A stretch of 64,000 nt of DNA, from the NCBI RefSeq assembly GCF_900086645.1, contig NZ_LT576451.1, positions 1,240,001 through 1,304,000 on the forward strand. Direction: 5' to 3'. Source of the DNA: Curtobacterium sp. 9128. Its GTDB lineage: Bacteria; Actinomycetota; Actinomycetes; Actinomycetales; Microbacteriaceae. This document shows, in pieces, positions 1 through 8,617 of this stretch; position 1 is the first letter of the stretch, and every line of letters starts with the position of its first letter. Under the pieces are notes generated by a model. That model saw only the letters and a list, made by a program, of their open reading frames with translations. It did not search any database and was not told the origin of the DNA. Made by a program: the position numbers and the translations under genes.

Positions 1-1
1 G

Positions 2-331
2 GCGAACCTGGCACGCGTGCTGCCCGTCGGCTCCTGGGTCGAGGTCGATCGTTCGACGTGGGAGCCCCTCCCCGTGTTCCGCGTGCTCGCCTCCATGGCG
101 GGGACGCCGATCGAGGACACCGAGAGCACGTGGAACCTCGGCATCGGCATGTTCGCGGTCGTGTCCGCCTCGGCTGCTGCGTCGGTCGTCGACGCGCTCG
201 GGGCGGCCGGGCTCGCGGCGTGGCAGGTCGGCACGGTGTCGATGTCCGCGCGGGACCTCGACGGGTTCGAGCAGGGGGCGAAGGGCGTCGACGGCGGCGC
301 TGTGCGGCTCGTGGGGAGTTACGCCGGCTGA
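2..331 (+). CDS. purM: Phosphoribosylformylglycinamidine cyclo-ligase, C-terminal part
   Basis: The reading frame is already open at the left edge and ends with TGA at 329-331, so only the last ~109 residues are present. The tail (…STWNLGIGMFAVV…) matches the C-terminal AIR synthetase domain of PurM, which closes the imidazole ring in step five of purine synthesis (FGAM + ATP to AIR) in the cytosol. The downstream neighbour, DUF3073 on the other strand, is a usual purM neighbour in actinobacteria, which supports the call. The real start lies outside the window; an internal GTG at 17 is not the start. Confidence 0.88.
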   Translation, partial: ANLARVLPVGSWVEVDRSTWEPLPVFRVLASMAGTPIEDTESTWNLGIGMFAVVSASAAASVVDALGAAGLAAWQVGTVSMSARDLDGFEQGAKGVDGGAVRLVGSYAG

Positions 332-391
332 GTCCGCGCGGGCGTCGTCGGGTCGCGGTGCTGGCTCGACGTGGTCGCCCTGTCGACGCAG

Positions 392-503
392 AACGACACC
401 GCCGTTGTCGTACGACAGCGAGCCTGTCGTTGGTTGCGGGCGCAGGTTGTTGCGGGTGCAAGGTGCGACACATCCGTTGTCGTACGACAGCGAGCCTGTC
501 GTT
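392..503. repeat. Doublet of 40-bp palindromic repeats (TGTCGTACGACA core)
   Basis: Two imperfect 40-bp palindromes lie at 392-431 and 464-503, each centred on the perfect 12-mer TGTCGTACGACA (406-417 and 478-489). The right arms are identical (through CAGCGAGCCTGTCGTT). Centres are 72 nt apart. They sit between the convergent ends of purM and the DUF3073 gene, so they may also stop transcription. A second doublet of the same family lies at 50667-50780. Confidence 0.85.
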
Positions 504-579
504 CTGGGTCGCGAGGGCGAGCGCCACGCGGAAACGCCGCGTCACCCCGGAGGGTGCGCGGCGTCAGCTGACCGGGAGG

Positions 580-801
580 TCAGGCGGACTTGTTCTGGTC
601 CTGCTGGGGCTCGAACTCGTCGTCACCCTCGAGCTGGTCATCCCCGTATTGGTCTGCCCAGCGGTCGACGTAGGAGTTCTCGTCCGAGTCGTGCCCGGCG
701 GAGAGCTCGCGTTCGAGCGCACCGTAGTTCGTCTCCGGGCTGAAGTACTTCAGCTCCCGGGCGACCTTGGTGTGCTTTGCCTTCTGACGGCCGCGCCCCA
801 T
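580..801 (-). CDS. DUF3073 family protein
   Basis: A 73-residue, highly charged protein that begins MGRGRQKAKHTKVAREL and continues with the conserved KYFSPETNY segment, the signature of DUF3073, a small actinobacterial family of unknown function. The N-terminal half is basic and the C-terminal half strongly acidic with an E/D/Q-rich tail. The length is typical. It is convergent with purM, an arrangement conserved in many actinobacteria. No catalytic motif is visible; a nucleic-acid or protein adaptor role would be guesswork. Confidence 0.85.
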   Translation of the reverse strand: MGRGRQKAKHTKVARELKYFSPETNYGALERELSAGHDSDENSYVDRWADQYGDDQLEGDDEFEPQQDQNKSA

Positions 802-962
802 GCGTGACCCCCTCGTGATCGGCTCGTGTCCGGTGCTACGGGAGACGAGTCATCACCCGGAGAATCCGAACGGTTCGTGGTTGGAAATCTGCCGATCACT
901 CTACCATGTACCCCTATCTGGACATGGCCGAGCGGTGCGCGCGTCCAGCAGAATCGGATGTG

Positions 963-2071
963 ATGACGGACGCGACACCGACCCCTGACGACCAGCACGC
1001 CCGGGTGGTCGTGATCGGTGCGGGGCAGGCCGGTCTCTCCGTGGCCTACCACCTGCGCCGGCTCGGTCTGCGGCCGGGGAGCGACGTGGTCGTCCTGGAC
1101 CGGGCGCCGAGCACGGGCGGCGCGTGGCAGTACCGCTGGGAAGCGCTCCGGCTCGGGTCGGCCCACCGCGTGCACGACCTCCCCGGCATGCGGGCGATGG
1201 GCCTGCGGTTCGACGACGCCGATCGGTCCCCCCCGCGCGCGACGTCGTCGGTGAGTACTACCGCCGGTTCGAGCAGCACTACGACCTCCAGGTCCGACGG
1301 CCGGTCACCGTGACGAGCGTCACCCGTGCGGGAACCGGACTGTGCGTGACGACCCGGACGCCCGACGGCCGTGTCGCCCGGATCACGGCGGATGTGGTCG
1401 TCTCCGCGGCTGGAACCTGGGGCACGCCCTTCGTCCCGTGGTACCCGGGGCGCGACACCTTCCGCGGGCGGCAGATCGACACGACCGAGTACCGGTCGGC
1501 TTCGGAGTTCAGCGGGCAGGACGTCGTCGTGGTCGGCGGTGGGACGAGCGCGATCGGCTTCCTGCTCGAACTCGACGGTGTCGCGCGGTCGACCAGGTGG
1601 TTCACCCGTCGACCCGTGGAGTGGTCCCACACCGCTGGGCTCGACCTGGAGTCGGCGGTCGCCGCGGTGGACGAGCAGGACCGCGCGGCCCGGGCGGGGG
1701 AGACCCTGCCGAGCATCGTCAGCGGCACGGGCGTCCCGGTGTCACGCCGCATCCGCGCGGGGATCGACCGCGGGGTCCTGCACCCGGAACCCGTGTTCGT
1801 CGCGATGGAGCCGGACGGGGTGCTCACCCGCGAGGGCGAGCACGTGCACGCCGACGCGGTGATCTGGGCGACCGGCTTCCGGGCCGACCTCCGGCACCTC
1901 GCACCGCTGCGGCTCCGGACATCGGGCGGAGGTGTGGTGGTCGCCGACGGGCGGTCGGCGGACGAACCCCGGCTGTTCCTCGCCGGCTACGGTCCCCAGG
2001 CGTCGACGATCGGCGCGAACCGGGCCGGCCGGCTCATCGCACGCCAGGTGATGGACGCGCTCTCGCGCTGA
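963..2071 (+). pseudogene. Flavin-dependent monooxygenase-like oxidoreductase, frameshifted
   Basis: Two overlapping frames together encode one ~370-residue NAD(P)/FAD-binding protein. Frame one (from ATG 963; an in-frame ATG at 906 is possible) has the FAD motif VVVIGAGQAGLSVAYHLRR and runs to about 1235. The rest, with the NADPH motif VVVVGGGTSAIG and the ATG-type WATGFRAD segment near the end, lies in another frame up to 2071. The break is at a run of seven C at 1228-1234: eight C would join the frames smoothly (…DADRSPPARDVVGEYY…). Thus either the gene is inactivated by a one-base deletion, or the base is missing from the assembly. Family members oxygenate small nucleophilic substrates; the substrate here is unknown. 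Confidence 0.75.
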
Positions 2072-2110
2072 GCGACAGTTCTCGGGCGCGAACCCACGAG
2101 AAGTGTCGCT
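2071..2110. terminator. Hairpin between convergent genes
   Basis: Arms AGCGACAGTTCTCGG (2071-2085) and its near complement ending GTGTCGCT (to 2110) form a stem with one or two mismatches around a short loop. It starts right at the flavoprotein stop and faces the end of the DoxX gene, as expected for a two-way terminator. No U tract follows. Confidence 0.55.
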
Positions 2111-2165
2111 GAGCGCGAAACGGGGGTGGGGGCGCGAGGCGCGAAACGGAGCCCGGACGGCGCCC

Positions 2166-2606
2166 CTACGCGGGCAGCGGCTCCGCGACACCACGCCGAC
2201 GCCGCGACGCCCGCAACACCAGCGCATCGAGCGACAGGCGGCCCGGGCCGGTCAGCGCCACGGCGAGGGCACCGGCGGCCAGGACGAGCACGTACTCGAA
2301 CCCGCCCTCCTGCGAGAAGAACCCGGCGGACGCGTGCGCCAGGAACCCCGCGACGACCATGTCGACCGCGAGCAGCACACCGACGACCCTGGTGGCGACC
2401 CCGAGCACGAGGAGCGCACCACCGACGAGCTCGAGCCCGGCGACCAACGGCGCCGCGATCGATGCGAGCGGGACCCCCATGCCGGCGAAGCCGTCGGCGA
2501 CGGCGGGGATGCCCTGCCCGAACTTCTGCGCGCCGTGGGCGATGAACACCACGCCGAGGACGACGCGGAGGACGGTGAGGCCGATCGAGGTCGATGTCGT
2601 TCGCAT
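2166..2606 (-). CDS. DoxX family membrane protein
   Basis: A 146-residue integral membrane protein with four hydrophobic segments and the DoxX-type N-terminus (LRVVLGVVFIAHGAQKF). DoxX proteins are small four-helix inner-membrane proteins linked in some bacteria to thiol and redox homeostasis; no specific partner is nearby. The frame is open further upstream, but ATG at 2606 is preferred because it removes a low-quality extension and has TACGGT seven bases upstream (2619-2614), the leaderless pattern seen across this window. The tail is short and arginine-rich. Confidence 0.8.
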   Translation of the reverse strand: MRTTSTSIGLTVLRVVLGVVFIAHGAQKFGQGIPAVADGFAGMGVPLASIAAPLVAGLELVGGALLVLGVATRVVGVLLAVDMVVAGFLAHASAGFFSQEGGFEYVLVLAAGALAVALTGPGRLSLDALVLRASRRRRGVAEPLPA

Positions 2607-2702
2607 GGCCCCGACCGTAACCAGTGACGTGTCATCGATCGCCCCTCGTTCGGGGGTCTGCCCGGGTATCGCCAGGACATGCCCAGCCCCGGGTCCCCAG
2701 AA

Positions 2703-2747
2703 CGACGGACAGCGCCGACGACGGACAGCGCCGACGACGGACAACGC
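2703..2747. repeat. 15-bp tandem repeat, three copies
   Basis: CGACGGACAGCGCCGA-type units start at 2703, 2718 and 2733 (the third has one base change). They lie between the DoxX start and the DUF3072 end. No function is apparent. Confidence 0.75.
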
Positions 2748-2765
2748 CGCCGCCGGCGCGACGCG

Positions 2766-3002
2766 TCAGGAGTCGCCGCGCCCCGTCTTCGACTGCAGTC
2801 GGTCGATGTGCTCCGAGGCCTCGGCCTTGGTCAGGTCCGCGGGGAGCTCCTCGCCGGCTTCGCGCGCCAGCGTGTCGAGGTAGCTCCGCTGCGGCCCGGT
2901 CATCGGCTCGTCACCGGTGACCCAGGTCTCCGGGTCCTTGCTCGCGTCGGTCGTGGGGTCGGGGCGGGCGCCGCCGAGGGTTTCACCAGTGCTGTCACTC
3001 AT
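2766..3002 (-). CDS. DUF3072 family protein
   Basis: A 78-residue soluble protein. The core (WVTGDEPMTGPQRSYLDTL, then EELPADLTKAEASEHID) is the DUF3072 signature, an uncharacterised actinobacterial family in which the C-terminal segment resembles a small SAP-like helix pair. The ATG at 3002 is chosen over the longer GTG frame because it has TAGCGT seven bases upstream (3015-3010). Function is unknown. Confidence 0.82.
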   Translation of the reverse strand: MSDSTGETLGGARPDPTTDASKDPETWVTGDEPMTGPQRSYLDTLAREAGEELPADLTKAEASEHIDRLQSKTGRGDS

Positions 3003-3099
3003 GCGCGGGACGCTACGCGCGACCCACGACACCACGGTCAGCCCGAGCGCCCTCACGGGGGACAAACGACAGCCGGACAGCCGGACAGCCGGAGAGCCG

Positions 3100-3834
3100 T
3101 CAGACCGGTACCGCCGTGTACCGCACCAGGTCCGGCCCGACCTCGTTCGCCGCGATGGGCACCGACCGCCCGTCCCGGGTGATCCAGAGCGTGTTGCCCG
3201 GCTCGTCGAGCCGCTCGACCGGGGACAGCGACCCGTCCAGCAGCACCGCGGCGGACACGCTCACCCGTCCGGACGCGGGCCGCGGCGGGAGCCCCGGCAC
3301 GTCGTCCGCGTACGCCGGGTACGCCCCCGGAGCCAGGAGCGGGCTGATCGGTGTCGTCACGATCTCCACGCCGGCCGCGCCGGAGGCGGTCACCGCGTCA
3401 GCGGTGACGACGACCAACCGGACCACCTGGTCCTTCGGCAACGGCAGGTCCACGACCCCCGACCCGGCCAGTGTGCGGAACGCGGGCCGACCGTCGGGGC
3501 CGAGGTGGGCCTCCAGGCCGTCGATGCGGACGCGACCGCGTCCACGCGTGTCCGCGTAGGTGCCGGGCTGCAGGTCGGAGCGACGCGCCTCGAGCGACGA
3601 CACCACGATCCGGTCGGGTCGGTACCAGTCGCGGAGGGTGGCCGGGTCGACCCAGCCGATGCTCGCAGAGCCGACCGGCCGCTCGTCGAGCGCGCCGATC
3701 GGGTGCTCGCCGCGCACCGCGACGAGCCCCTCGTACCGGTCGTCGGAGTGGTCGAGGACCTCGACGCGCTTGGACACCTTGCCGCCGTGGCCGTCGAACG
3801 TCGCGAAGGTGCGCAGGTCGGGTGCGTCGGTCAT
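3100..3834 (-). CDS. Conserved hypothetical protein, 244 aa
   Basis: A soluble protein without signal peptide or membrane segment. I do not recognise a family. The sequence has alternating short hydrophobic strands and many D, G, P and R residues, suggesting a beta-rich fold. The ATG at 3834 is preceded by TACGAT eight bases upstream, consistent with leaderless expression. It is followed closely by short 8-bp direct repeats (about 3068-3099). It stands alone on the minus strand downstream of the permease gene, with 30 nt between them, so the two could be co-transcribed. Confidence 0.7.
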   Translation of the reverse strand: MTDAPDLRTFATFDGHGGKVSKRVEVLDHSDDRYEGLVAVRGEHPIGALDERPVGSASIGWVDPATLRDWYRPDRIVVSSLEARRSDLQPGTYADTRGRGRVRIDGLEAHLGPDGRPAFRTLAGSGVVDLPLPKDQVVRLVVVTADAVTASGAAGVEIVTTPISPLLAPGAYPAYADDVPGLPPRPASGRVSVSAAVLLDGSLSPVERLDEPGNTLWITRDGRSVPIAANEVGPDLVRYTAVPV

Positions 3835-3864
3835 GGGTTCAGATCGTATGCCGGGAGGCGCGGA

Positions 3865-6117
3865 TCACTCCGCAGACGTCGGCGTGCGTCCGGGGGACGC
3901 CGGCACCAGGACCTGCATCTCACCGGTGCAGAGGGCCGGGTCCACCCCGTCCGCCGGTCCGGCCGGGCGGCTCGCGCGACGCGACTGCATGCTGGCGCGC
4001 TGCGCGGGACTGAGGAGGTTGTTGCGCTGGTCGGAGCGGAGGACGCGGTCCTCCTCCTCGCTGCGGAAGACGCCGTTCGGCGAGCGGCGGAGTGCCGGTC
4101 GGACGGGCTCCCCACGGCGCTCCTGGCCGGGGAACGGTCGCGAGCGGCGGCCGTAGAGCAGTTCGGACGAGTCGAGGAGCCACGGCACCAGCGCCACGGT
4201 GACGCCGTGCACGAGCAGGAGCTTCTTGCGGATCCGACGGCCGCGGTGGTTGTGGAGGAGTCCCTCCCACCAGTGGCCGACGACGAAGACGGGGGTGTAG
4301 ACCGTGACGACCTCGGAGCCGTGCTCCATCCGGTGTGCCTTGATGTACTTGATCAGCGGCATCGAGATGTCGCGGTACGGGCTCGGGACGATGGTGAGCG
4401 GGACCTCGATGCCGTGCTCGGCCCACTGTTCGACCAGGAGTGCGGCTTCGGCCTCGTCGATGGAGACGTGCACCGCCTCGAGGCCGGCGTGCTTCGCGGC
4501 GATGGCGTAGTCGAGCGCCTTGAGCACCGGCTTCTGCAGCTTGTTCACGAGGACGATCGCGTGGTCGCCCGTCGCGCCGAACTCCGTCTCGACGTCGGCT
4601 TCGATCTCGTGCTTGACGTCGCGGTAGTAGCGGTTCACGCCGAGCATGAGCACGAACAGGACCGGCATGATGACGAAGACCAGCCACGCCCCGTGCGTGA
4701 ACTTCGTGATCGTGACGATGACCAGGACGACGAAGGTGAACGTGGCGCCTGTCGCGTTGATGAGCCGGGAGCGGATGACCTGGCCGCGGTTCAGCGGTGG
4801 TTCGCCGTCGGCCGCGGCGGTGTCGTCGTTGCGTTCGCGGTCCTCGCGCAGCAGCCGGGTCCAGTGCCGCACCATGCCCGTCTGCCCGAGCGTGAACGAC
4901 ACGAAGACACCGATGATGTAGAGCTGGATGAGGCTCGTGACGTTCGCCCGGTAGACCACGAGCAGCGCGGCCGCGACGAGCGCCAGCACGATGACGCCGT
5001 TCGAGTAGATGAGGCGGTCGCCGCGGGTGGAGAGGGCCTTCGGCGCGTAGGAGTCGCGCGCCAGGATCGAGCCGAGCAGCGGGAAGCCGTTGAACGCGGT
5101 GTTCGCGGCGAGGAGCAGGACGGCAGCGGTCGTCGCCTGGATGACGAAGAACAGGATCGTGTTGTTCCCGAACGTCGCCGACGCGATCTGGGCTATGAGG
5201 GAACGCTGCGGTGTCGTGGCGCAGTTCGCGAAGCCCTGCAGGTCGCACGCGCTCTCGGCGTAGTGCACGCGGGACACCAGCGCCAGGGTGATGAGGCCGA
5301 CGAACAGGACGATCGCGATGCCGCCCATGAACACGAGCGTCATCTGGGCGTTCTTGACCTTCGGTCGGCGGAAGGCCTGCACGCCGTTCGCGATCGCCTC
5401 GACGCCGGTCAGCGCCGAACAGCCGGACGCGAAGGCACGGAGGAGCAGCAGGATGAACGCCGCCTGCGTCGTGTGCTCGACGTTCTGCACCGTGTACGCG
5501 GCGGACTCGGCCACGGGGGCGTTCCCCGCGAGCACCCGGATCAGGCCGGTCACCACCATGACGAACACGCTCGCCACGAACAGGTAGGTCGGGACGGCGA
5601 AGGCCTTGCTCGACTCCCGCACGCCGCGGAGGTTCGCGGCTGCGAGCAGGATGACGAAGACCAGCGCGAGTTCGACGCGGAACTCGTTGAGCACCGGGAG
5701 CGCGGAGATGATGTTGTCCACACCGGAGGCCACCGACACGGCGACCGTCATCACGTAGTCGACGAGCAGGGCACTCGCGACGACGAGCCCGGCCTTCTCG
5801 CCGAGGTTCCGGTGTGCGACCTCGTAGTCGCCGCCGCCGGACGGGTACGCCTTGATGAGCTGCCGGTAGGAGGCGACGACCACCAGCAGCAGCAGGACCA
5901 CGAGCGCGGCGACCCACGGCGCGAAGGTGAGGAACGACATCCCGCCGAGCAGCAGGATCATCAGGAGCTCCTGCGGCGCGTACGCCACGCTGGACAGCGG
6001 GTCGCTCGCGAAGATCGGCAGTGCCAGGTGCTTCGGGAGGAGCTGTCCTTCGAGCTTCTCGGAGGGGAGGGGATCCCCGATCAGTCGCGACTTCAGCGAC
6101 CGGATCTCGTTCGTCAC
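3865..6117 (-). CDS. APC superfamily permease, KimA-like (possible potassium importer)
   Basis: A protein of ~750 residues with about 12 hydrophobic segments in its first ~500 residues, then a ~200-residue cytosolic domain. The N-terminus (KSRLIGDPLP, then FASDPLSSVAYAPQE) resembles KimA/YdaO-type APC transporters, which import K+ by proton symport in Bacillus and are controlled by c-di-AMP. The cytosolic part fits the fold used as regulatory domain in that family. Amino acid transport cannot be excluded. GTG at 6117 is preferred over the TTG at 6126 because a good promoter lies directly upstream. No ydaO riboswitch fits in the 130 nt upstream. The gene is divergent from the MerR regulator. 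Confidence 0.75.
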   Translation of the reverse strand: MTNEIRSLKSRLIGDPLPSEKLEGQLLPKHLALPIFASDPLSSVAYAPQELLMILLLGGMSFLTFAPWVAALVVLLLLVVVASYRQLIKAYPSGGGDYEVAHRNLGEKAGLVVASALLVDYVMTVAVSVASGVDNIISALPVLNEFRVELALVFVILLAAANLRGVRESSKAFAVPTYLFVASVFVMVVTGLIRVLAGNAPVAESAAYTVQNVEHTTQAAFILLLLRAFASGCSALTGVEAIANGVQAFRRPKVKNAQMTLVFMGGIAIVLFVGLITLALVSRVHYAESACDLQGFANCATTPQRSLIAQIASATFGNNTILFFVIQATTAAVLLLAANTAFNGFPLLGSILARDSYAPKALSTRGDRLIYSNGVIVLALVAAALLVVYRANVTSLIQLYIIGVFVSFTLGQTGMVRHWTRLLREDRERNDDTAAADGEPPLNRGQVIRSRLINATGATFTFVVLVIVTITKFTHGAWLVFVIMPVLFVLMLGVNRYYRDVKHEIEADVETEFGATGDHAIVLVNKLQKPVLKALDYAIAAKHAGLEAVHVSIDEAEAALLVEQWAEHGIEVPLTIVPSPYRDISMPLIKYIKAHRMEHGSEVVTVYTPVFVVGHWWEGLLHNHRGRRIRKKLLLVHGVTVALVPWLLDSSELLYGRRSRPFPGQERRGEPVRPALRRSPNGVFRSEEEDRVLRSDQRNNLLSPAQRASMQSRRASRPAGPADGVDPALCTGEMQVLVPASPGRTPTSAE

Positions 6118-6125
6118 GAGCGGCA

Positions 6126-6153
6126 AACCTACTCAATTCCGGGCGCGAGTCAA
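6126..6153 (-). promoter_or_regulatory. Promoter of the KimA-like permease gene
   Basis: On the minus strand, TTGACT (6153-6148), a 16-base spacer and TAGGTT (6131-6126) stand eight bases before GTG 6117, so transcription would begin at or next to the start codon. Confidence 0.6.
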
Positions 6154-6218
6154 CACGGGTCGAGGGGTCGGTATTCCGCTTCCGTCGAACGCGACCTCGG
6201 CGGATCCCCCGAAACCCC

Positions 6219-6249
6219 TTGCGGTTGACGCAGCGTCAACCTCTACCGT
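6219..6249 (+). promoter_or_regulatory. MerR-type promoter with operator in a 19-bp spacer
   Basis: The perfect 17-bp palindrome GTTGACGCAGCGTCAAC (6224-6240) lies between TTGCGG (6219-6224) and TACCGT (6244-6249), which are 19 bases apart. This over-long spacer filled by a dyad is the hallmark of MerR-regulated promoters. ATG 6257 follows seven bases after the -10, so the regulator probably controls its own leaderless mRNA. Confidence 0.75.
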
Positions 6250-6256
6250 CGTCTCC

Positions 6257-7045
6257 ATGAGGGAATCGACAGACACGGCGTCGCCAGCTGCCAAAGCCCC
6301 GCACGGCATCGCCGACGTGGCGCGTTCGGCTGGGGTGTCGAGCAGGACGCTCCGGCACTACGACGCCATCGGACTGCTCCCGGCCACGGCGGTCGGCGAC
6401 GGCGGACTCCGCCGGTACGACGACCGTGCGCTCGTCCGGTTGCAGCGCATCCTGCTGCTCCGGGGCCTCGGGCTCGGGCTGCCGGCGATCCGCGAGGTCC
6501 TCGACGGCGAGCTCGACGACGTCGCCGCCCTCACCGCGCACGTGGCGTGGCTGGAACGCGAACGGGACCGTCTCGCTCGGCAGCTCGCCGCGGTGCGCAC
6601 CACCATCACGAGACTCCGGAAGGGAGAGGACATGAACACGGACGACACGTTCGACGGTTTCGACCAGTCGCGGTTCCGCGCCGAGGTCGAGGAACGCTGG
6701 GGTGCGGACGCGTGGCAGCGCGGCACGACCTGGTGGGACGCGAAGGACGCAGCCGGCAAGGAGGCGTTCCAGGCCGAGCAGCGCGCCATCGCCGTCGACG
6801 CGGCAGCGCTCGCCGCATCCGGTGACGGGCCGGCGTCCTCGCGCGGGGTCGCGCTCGCGCGGCGCCAGTTCGCCTGGCTGGCGCAGGCGACCCCGCCCGC
6901 CGAGCTCACCGCGGAGCGCTTCCGCACGCTGGCCGACATGTACGTGGCGGACGAGCGGTTCACCCACGCGTACGAGTGGGCGGGCGCCGGCGCGGCACGA
7001 GCGCTCCGCGACGCGATGCACGCGTTCGGCGACGCGGAGCTGTAG
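6257..7045 (+). CDS. MerR family regulator with TipAS ligand-binding domain
   Basis: A 262-residue protein. Residues ~15-85 form the MerR winged helix (IADVARSAGVSSRTLRHYD), followed by the dimerisation coiled coil (~85-125, …LERERDRLARQLAAVRTTI…). Residues ~135-255 match the TipAS fold, an all-helical domain that in Streptomyces TipA binds thiopeptides; related regulators bind other hydrophobic or cationic drugs. The ATG at 6257 is fixed by the MerR-type promoter upstream. The gene has no obvious target other than itself and the divergent permease. Expected behaviour is drug-induced self-activation by DNA untwisting. Confidence 0.88.
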   Translation: MRESTDTASPAAKAPHGIADVARSAGVSSRTLRHYDAIGLLPATAVGDGGLRRYDDRALVRLQRILLLRGLGLGLPAIREVLDGELDDVAALTAHVAWLERERDRLARQLAAVRTTITRLRKGEDMNTDDTFDGFDQSRFRAEVEERWGADAWQRGTTWWDAKDAAGKEAFQAEQRAIAVDAAALAASGDGPASSRGVALARRQFAWLAQATPPAELTAERFRTLADMYVADERFTHAYEWAGAGAARALRDAMHAFGDAEL

Positions 7046-7071
7046 GCGGGGGCGTGGGACGGTTTGCTCCC

Positions 7072-7131
7072 GCACAACCGAAAACACTCCGCACCACGGG
7101 TTTCCGTGGTGCGGAGTATTTCCGGTTGTGC
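7072..7131. terminator. Long bidirectional hairpin
   Basis: Nested perfect arms GCACAACCG (7072-7080) with CGGTTGTGC (7123-7131), and ACTCCGCACCACGG (7086-7099) with its complement at 7104-7117, give a 28-bp stem with only two mismatches and a GTTT loop. It separates the convergent MerR and PadR genes. Confidence 0.75.
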
Positions 7132-7180
7132 GACGAGCGGACGGGAGGCGGGGGCCGCCTCCGCCCCGCCGGCGTGGGAC

Positions 7181-7768
7181 TCAGAGGGACTTGCGCAGGT
7201 CCTCGAGGCCGTCGCGCAGGCGCGTCACGGTGTCCGCGGTGAGCGTGCCACGTGTCGCACGGCGGCGCAGGTCGGCGCGGACCTGCTGCCGGAACGACGA
7301 CAGTGCCATCTCGAGCTCGCGGAGGGCGCGGGCGCTCTCGGACGGGACGGAGACGGGTTCCTCGGTGTTCGTCGACTGCGCGTTCGTCGACTGCGCTGAC
7401 GCGGCGAGGTCGGCGCGGAGGGACCGCATCGCGTCGCTGACCGAGGCGCGGACACCGTCGGCGAGGGACTTCACGGAGTCGTTGACGCCGGCCTCGAGCG
7501 AGGCGATCTCCTCCGCGCGTGCGGTGAGCTCGGCGCGCCCCGCATCGGTGATCGCGTAGACGGTCTTGCGGCCGTCGGCGGTCTTGGAGACGAGGCCGTC
7601 CTCCTCCAGCTTCGCGAGGCGCGGGTAGACCGTGCCGGCGCTCGGGACGTACGTGCCGCCGAAGCGGTCCCCGAGGGCCTGGATGACCTCGTACCCGTGC
7701 ATCGGGTGGTCGGCGAGCAGGACGAGCAGGTACAGCCGCAGGTGGCCGTGAGCGAAGACCGGACTCAT
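7181..7768 (-). CDS. PadR family transcriptional regulator
   Basis: 195 residues. The N-terminal ~85 residues are a PadR winged helix (LYLLVLLADHPMHGYEVIQ, then GTVYPRLAKLEEDGLV). The C-terminal half is helical with an S/T/Q/N-rich linker near residues 125-145 that contains the repeated hexamer AQSTNA/AQSTNT. The start ATG overlaps the stop of the DUF4097 gene by four bases (ATGA), so the two genes form one operon. PadR proteins repress membrane or stress operons; autoregulation through the dyads near 8618-8658 is likely. Confidence 0.88.
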   Translation of the reverse strand: MSPVFAHGHLRLYLLVLLADHPMHGYEVIQALGDRFGGTYVPSAGTVYPRLAKLEEDGLVSKTADGRKTVYAITDAGRAELTARAEEIASLEAGVNDSVKSLADGVRASVSDAMRSLRADLAASAQSTNAQSTNTEEPVSVPSESARALRELEMALSSFRQQVRADLRRRATRGTLTADTVTRLRDGLEDLRKSL

Positions 7769-8601
7769 TCGAACACCTCGCTCTCGGTGTCCGCTGCCGT
7801 CGTCACGGGCGGGGCGTGCAGCACGGCGATGTCCCCGGACACCGAGTTCACCCGGAGGTCGAGCCACTGGCCGGAGAGCTCTCCGCCCTGCTTGACGTAC
7901 GAGCCCCTGACGCCCTTGATCTCGGCGTCGTCGAACTGGAGCTTGCCGGACGCCGTGCTGACGGTGCACCGGAAGGCGACGCCGTCCTCGAGTCGGACGC
8001 TCACCGAGCCGGACACCGTGTTGACGCGCGCCGAGTCCGGCGTGCCGTGCAGGTCGAGCACGACGTCGGCGGACACACCGTCGGCCGAGAACCGCGGGAT
8101 CGCACCGGTCGCGACGACGTCGCCCGAGACGGTGTGCACCGTGAGGGCGCCGTCGAGGTCGCGCATGGTGGTCGCGCCGGACACCGCGTTGACGGTGACG
8201 TCACCCGCGACGCCGTCCACGACGACGTCCCCGGAGACGGTGTTGAGCGTCGCGCCGCGGTTCGTGCCGGACAGCAGTGCGCCGGCCGAGACGACACCGA
8301 GGGTCACGCCGGCGTCGCGGGGGACCAGGATGCTGACGTCGGCGTGGGCCTTGCCCCGGAAGGACTTCAGGAACCCGATCGGGTCGTCCCAGCGGATCTG
8401 CGGGTGGTCGACCGTCAGGGTGTCACCGTCCAGTTCCACCTTCAGCGGCTTGCCGGACACGCTGTGGACCTCGACGCGTGCGGTGGGTTCGTCGTGTGCG
8501 ACGACGTCGACCTGCCCGCCGACGAGGCCGACGCGCAGTGACCGGACGATGCCGGTGTCGATGACCTTGGGCTCCTCGACGAGCCACTTCTCCTGAGCCA
8601 T
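7765..8601 (-). CDS. DUF4097 family beta-strand repeat protein
   Basis: 278 residues without signal peptide or membrane span. The protein is a series of short repeats containing V(S/N)TVSG or AVSG motifs (for example LNTVSGDVVVDGV, VNAVSGATT, VHTVSGDVV), which build a right-handed beta solenoid as in DUF4097/adhesin-like proteins. The biochemical role is unknown; the family is regularly coupled to PadR repressors and envelope-stress loci in Gram-positive bacteria. ATG 8601 has a GAGGAG Shine-Dalgarno sequence upstream and is the first gene of the operon with padR. Confidence 0.85.
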   Translation of the reverse strand: MAQEKWLVEEPKVIDTGIVRSLRVGLVGGQVDVVAHDEPTARVEVHSVSGKPLKVELDGDTLTVDHPQIRWDDPIGFLKSFRGKAHADVSILVPRDAGVTLGVVSAGALLSGTNRGATLNTVSGDVVVDGVAGDVTVNAVSGATTMRDLDGALTVHTVSGDVVATGAIPRFSADGVSADVVLDLHGTPDSARVNTVSGSVSVRLEDGVAFRCTVSTASGKLQFDDAEIKGVRGSYVKQGGELSGQWLDLRVNSVSGDIAVLHAPPVTTAADTESEVFE

Positions 8602-8617
8602 GTTGTCTCCTCGAACT

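Noticed and set aside
392..503. CRISPR-like array of repeats
   Set aside because: Only two units, palindromic throughout, and no cas genes; a REP doublet fits better.
1228..1234. Programmed ribosomal frameshifting at the C7 run of the flavoprotein gene
   Set aside because: No stimulatory structure or family precedent is visible; a simple indel or assembly error explains it better.
2917..6228. A 1103-codon open frame on the plus strand
   Set aside because: It is the antisense frame of the KimA-like permease and its neighbours; composition is Arg/Asp/Val-rich as expected from GC-rich third positions and it has no domain.
6126..6257. ydaO (c-di-AMP) riboswitch before the KimA-like permease
   Set aside because: Only ~130 bases separate the divergent starts and the promoter abuts the start codon, leaving no leader RNA.
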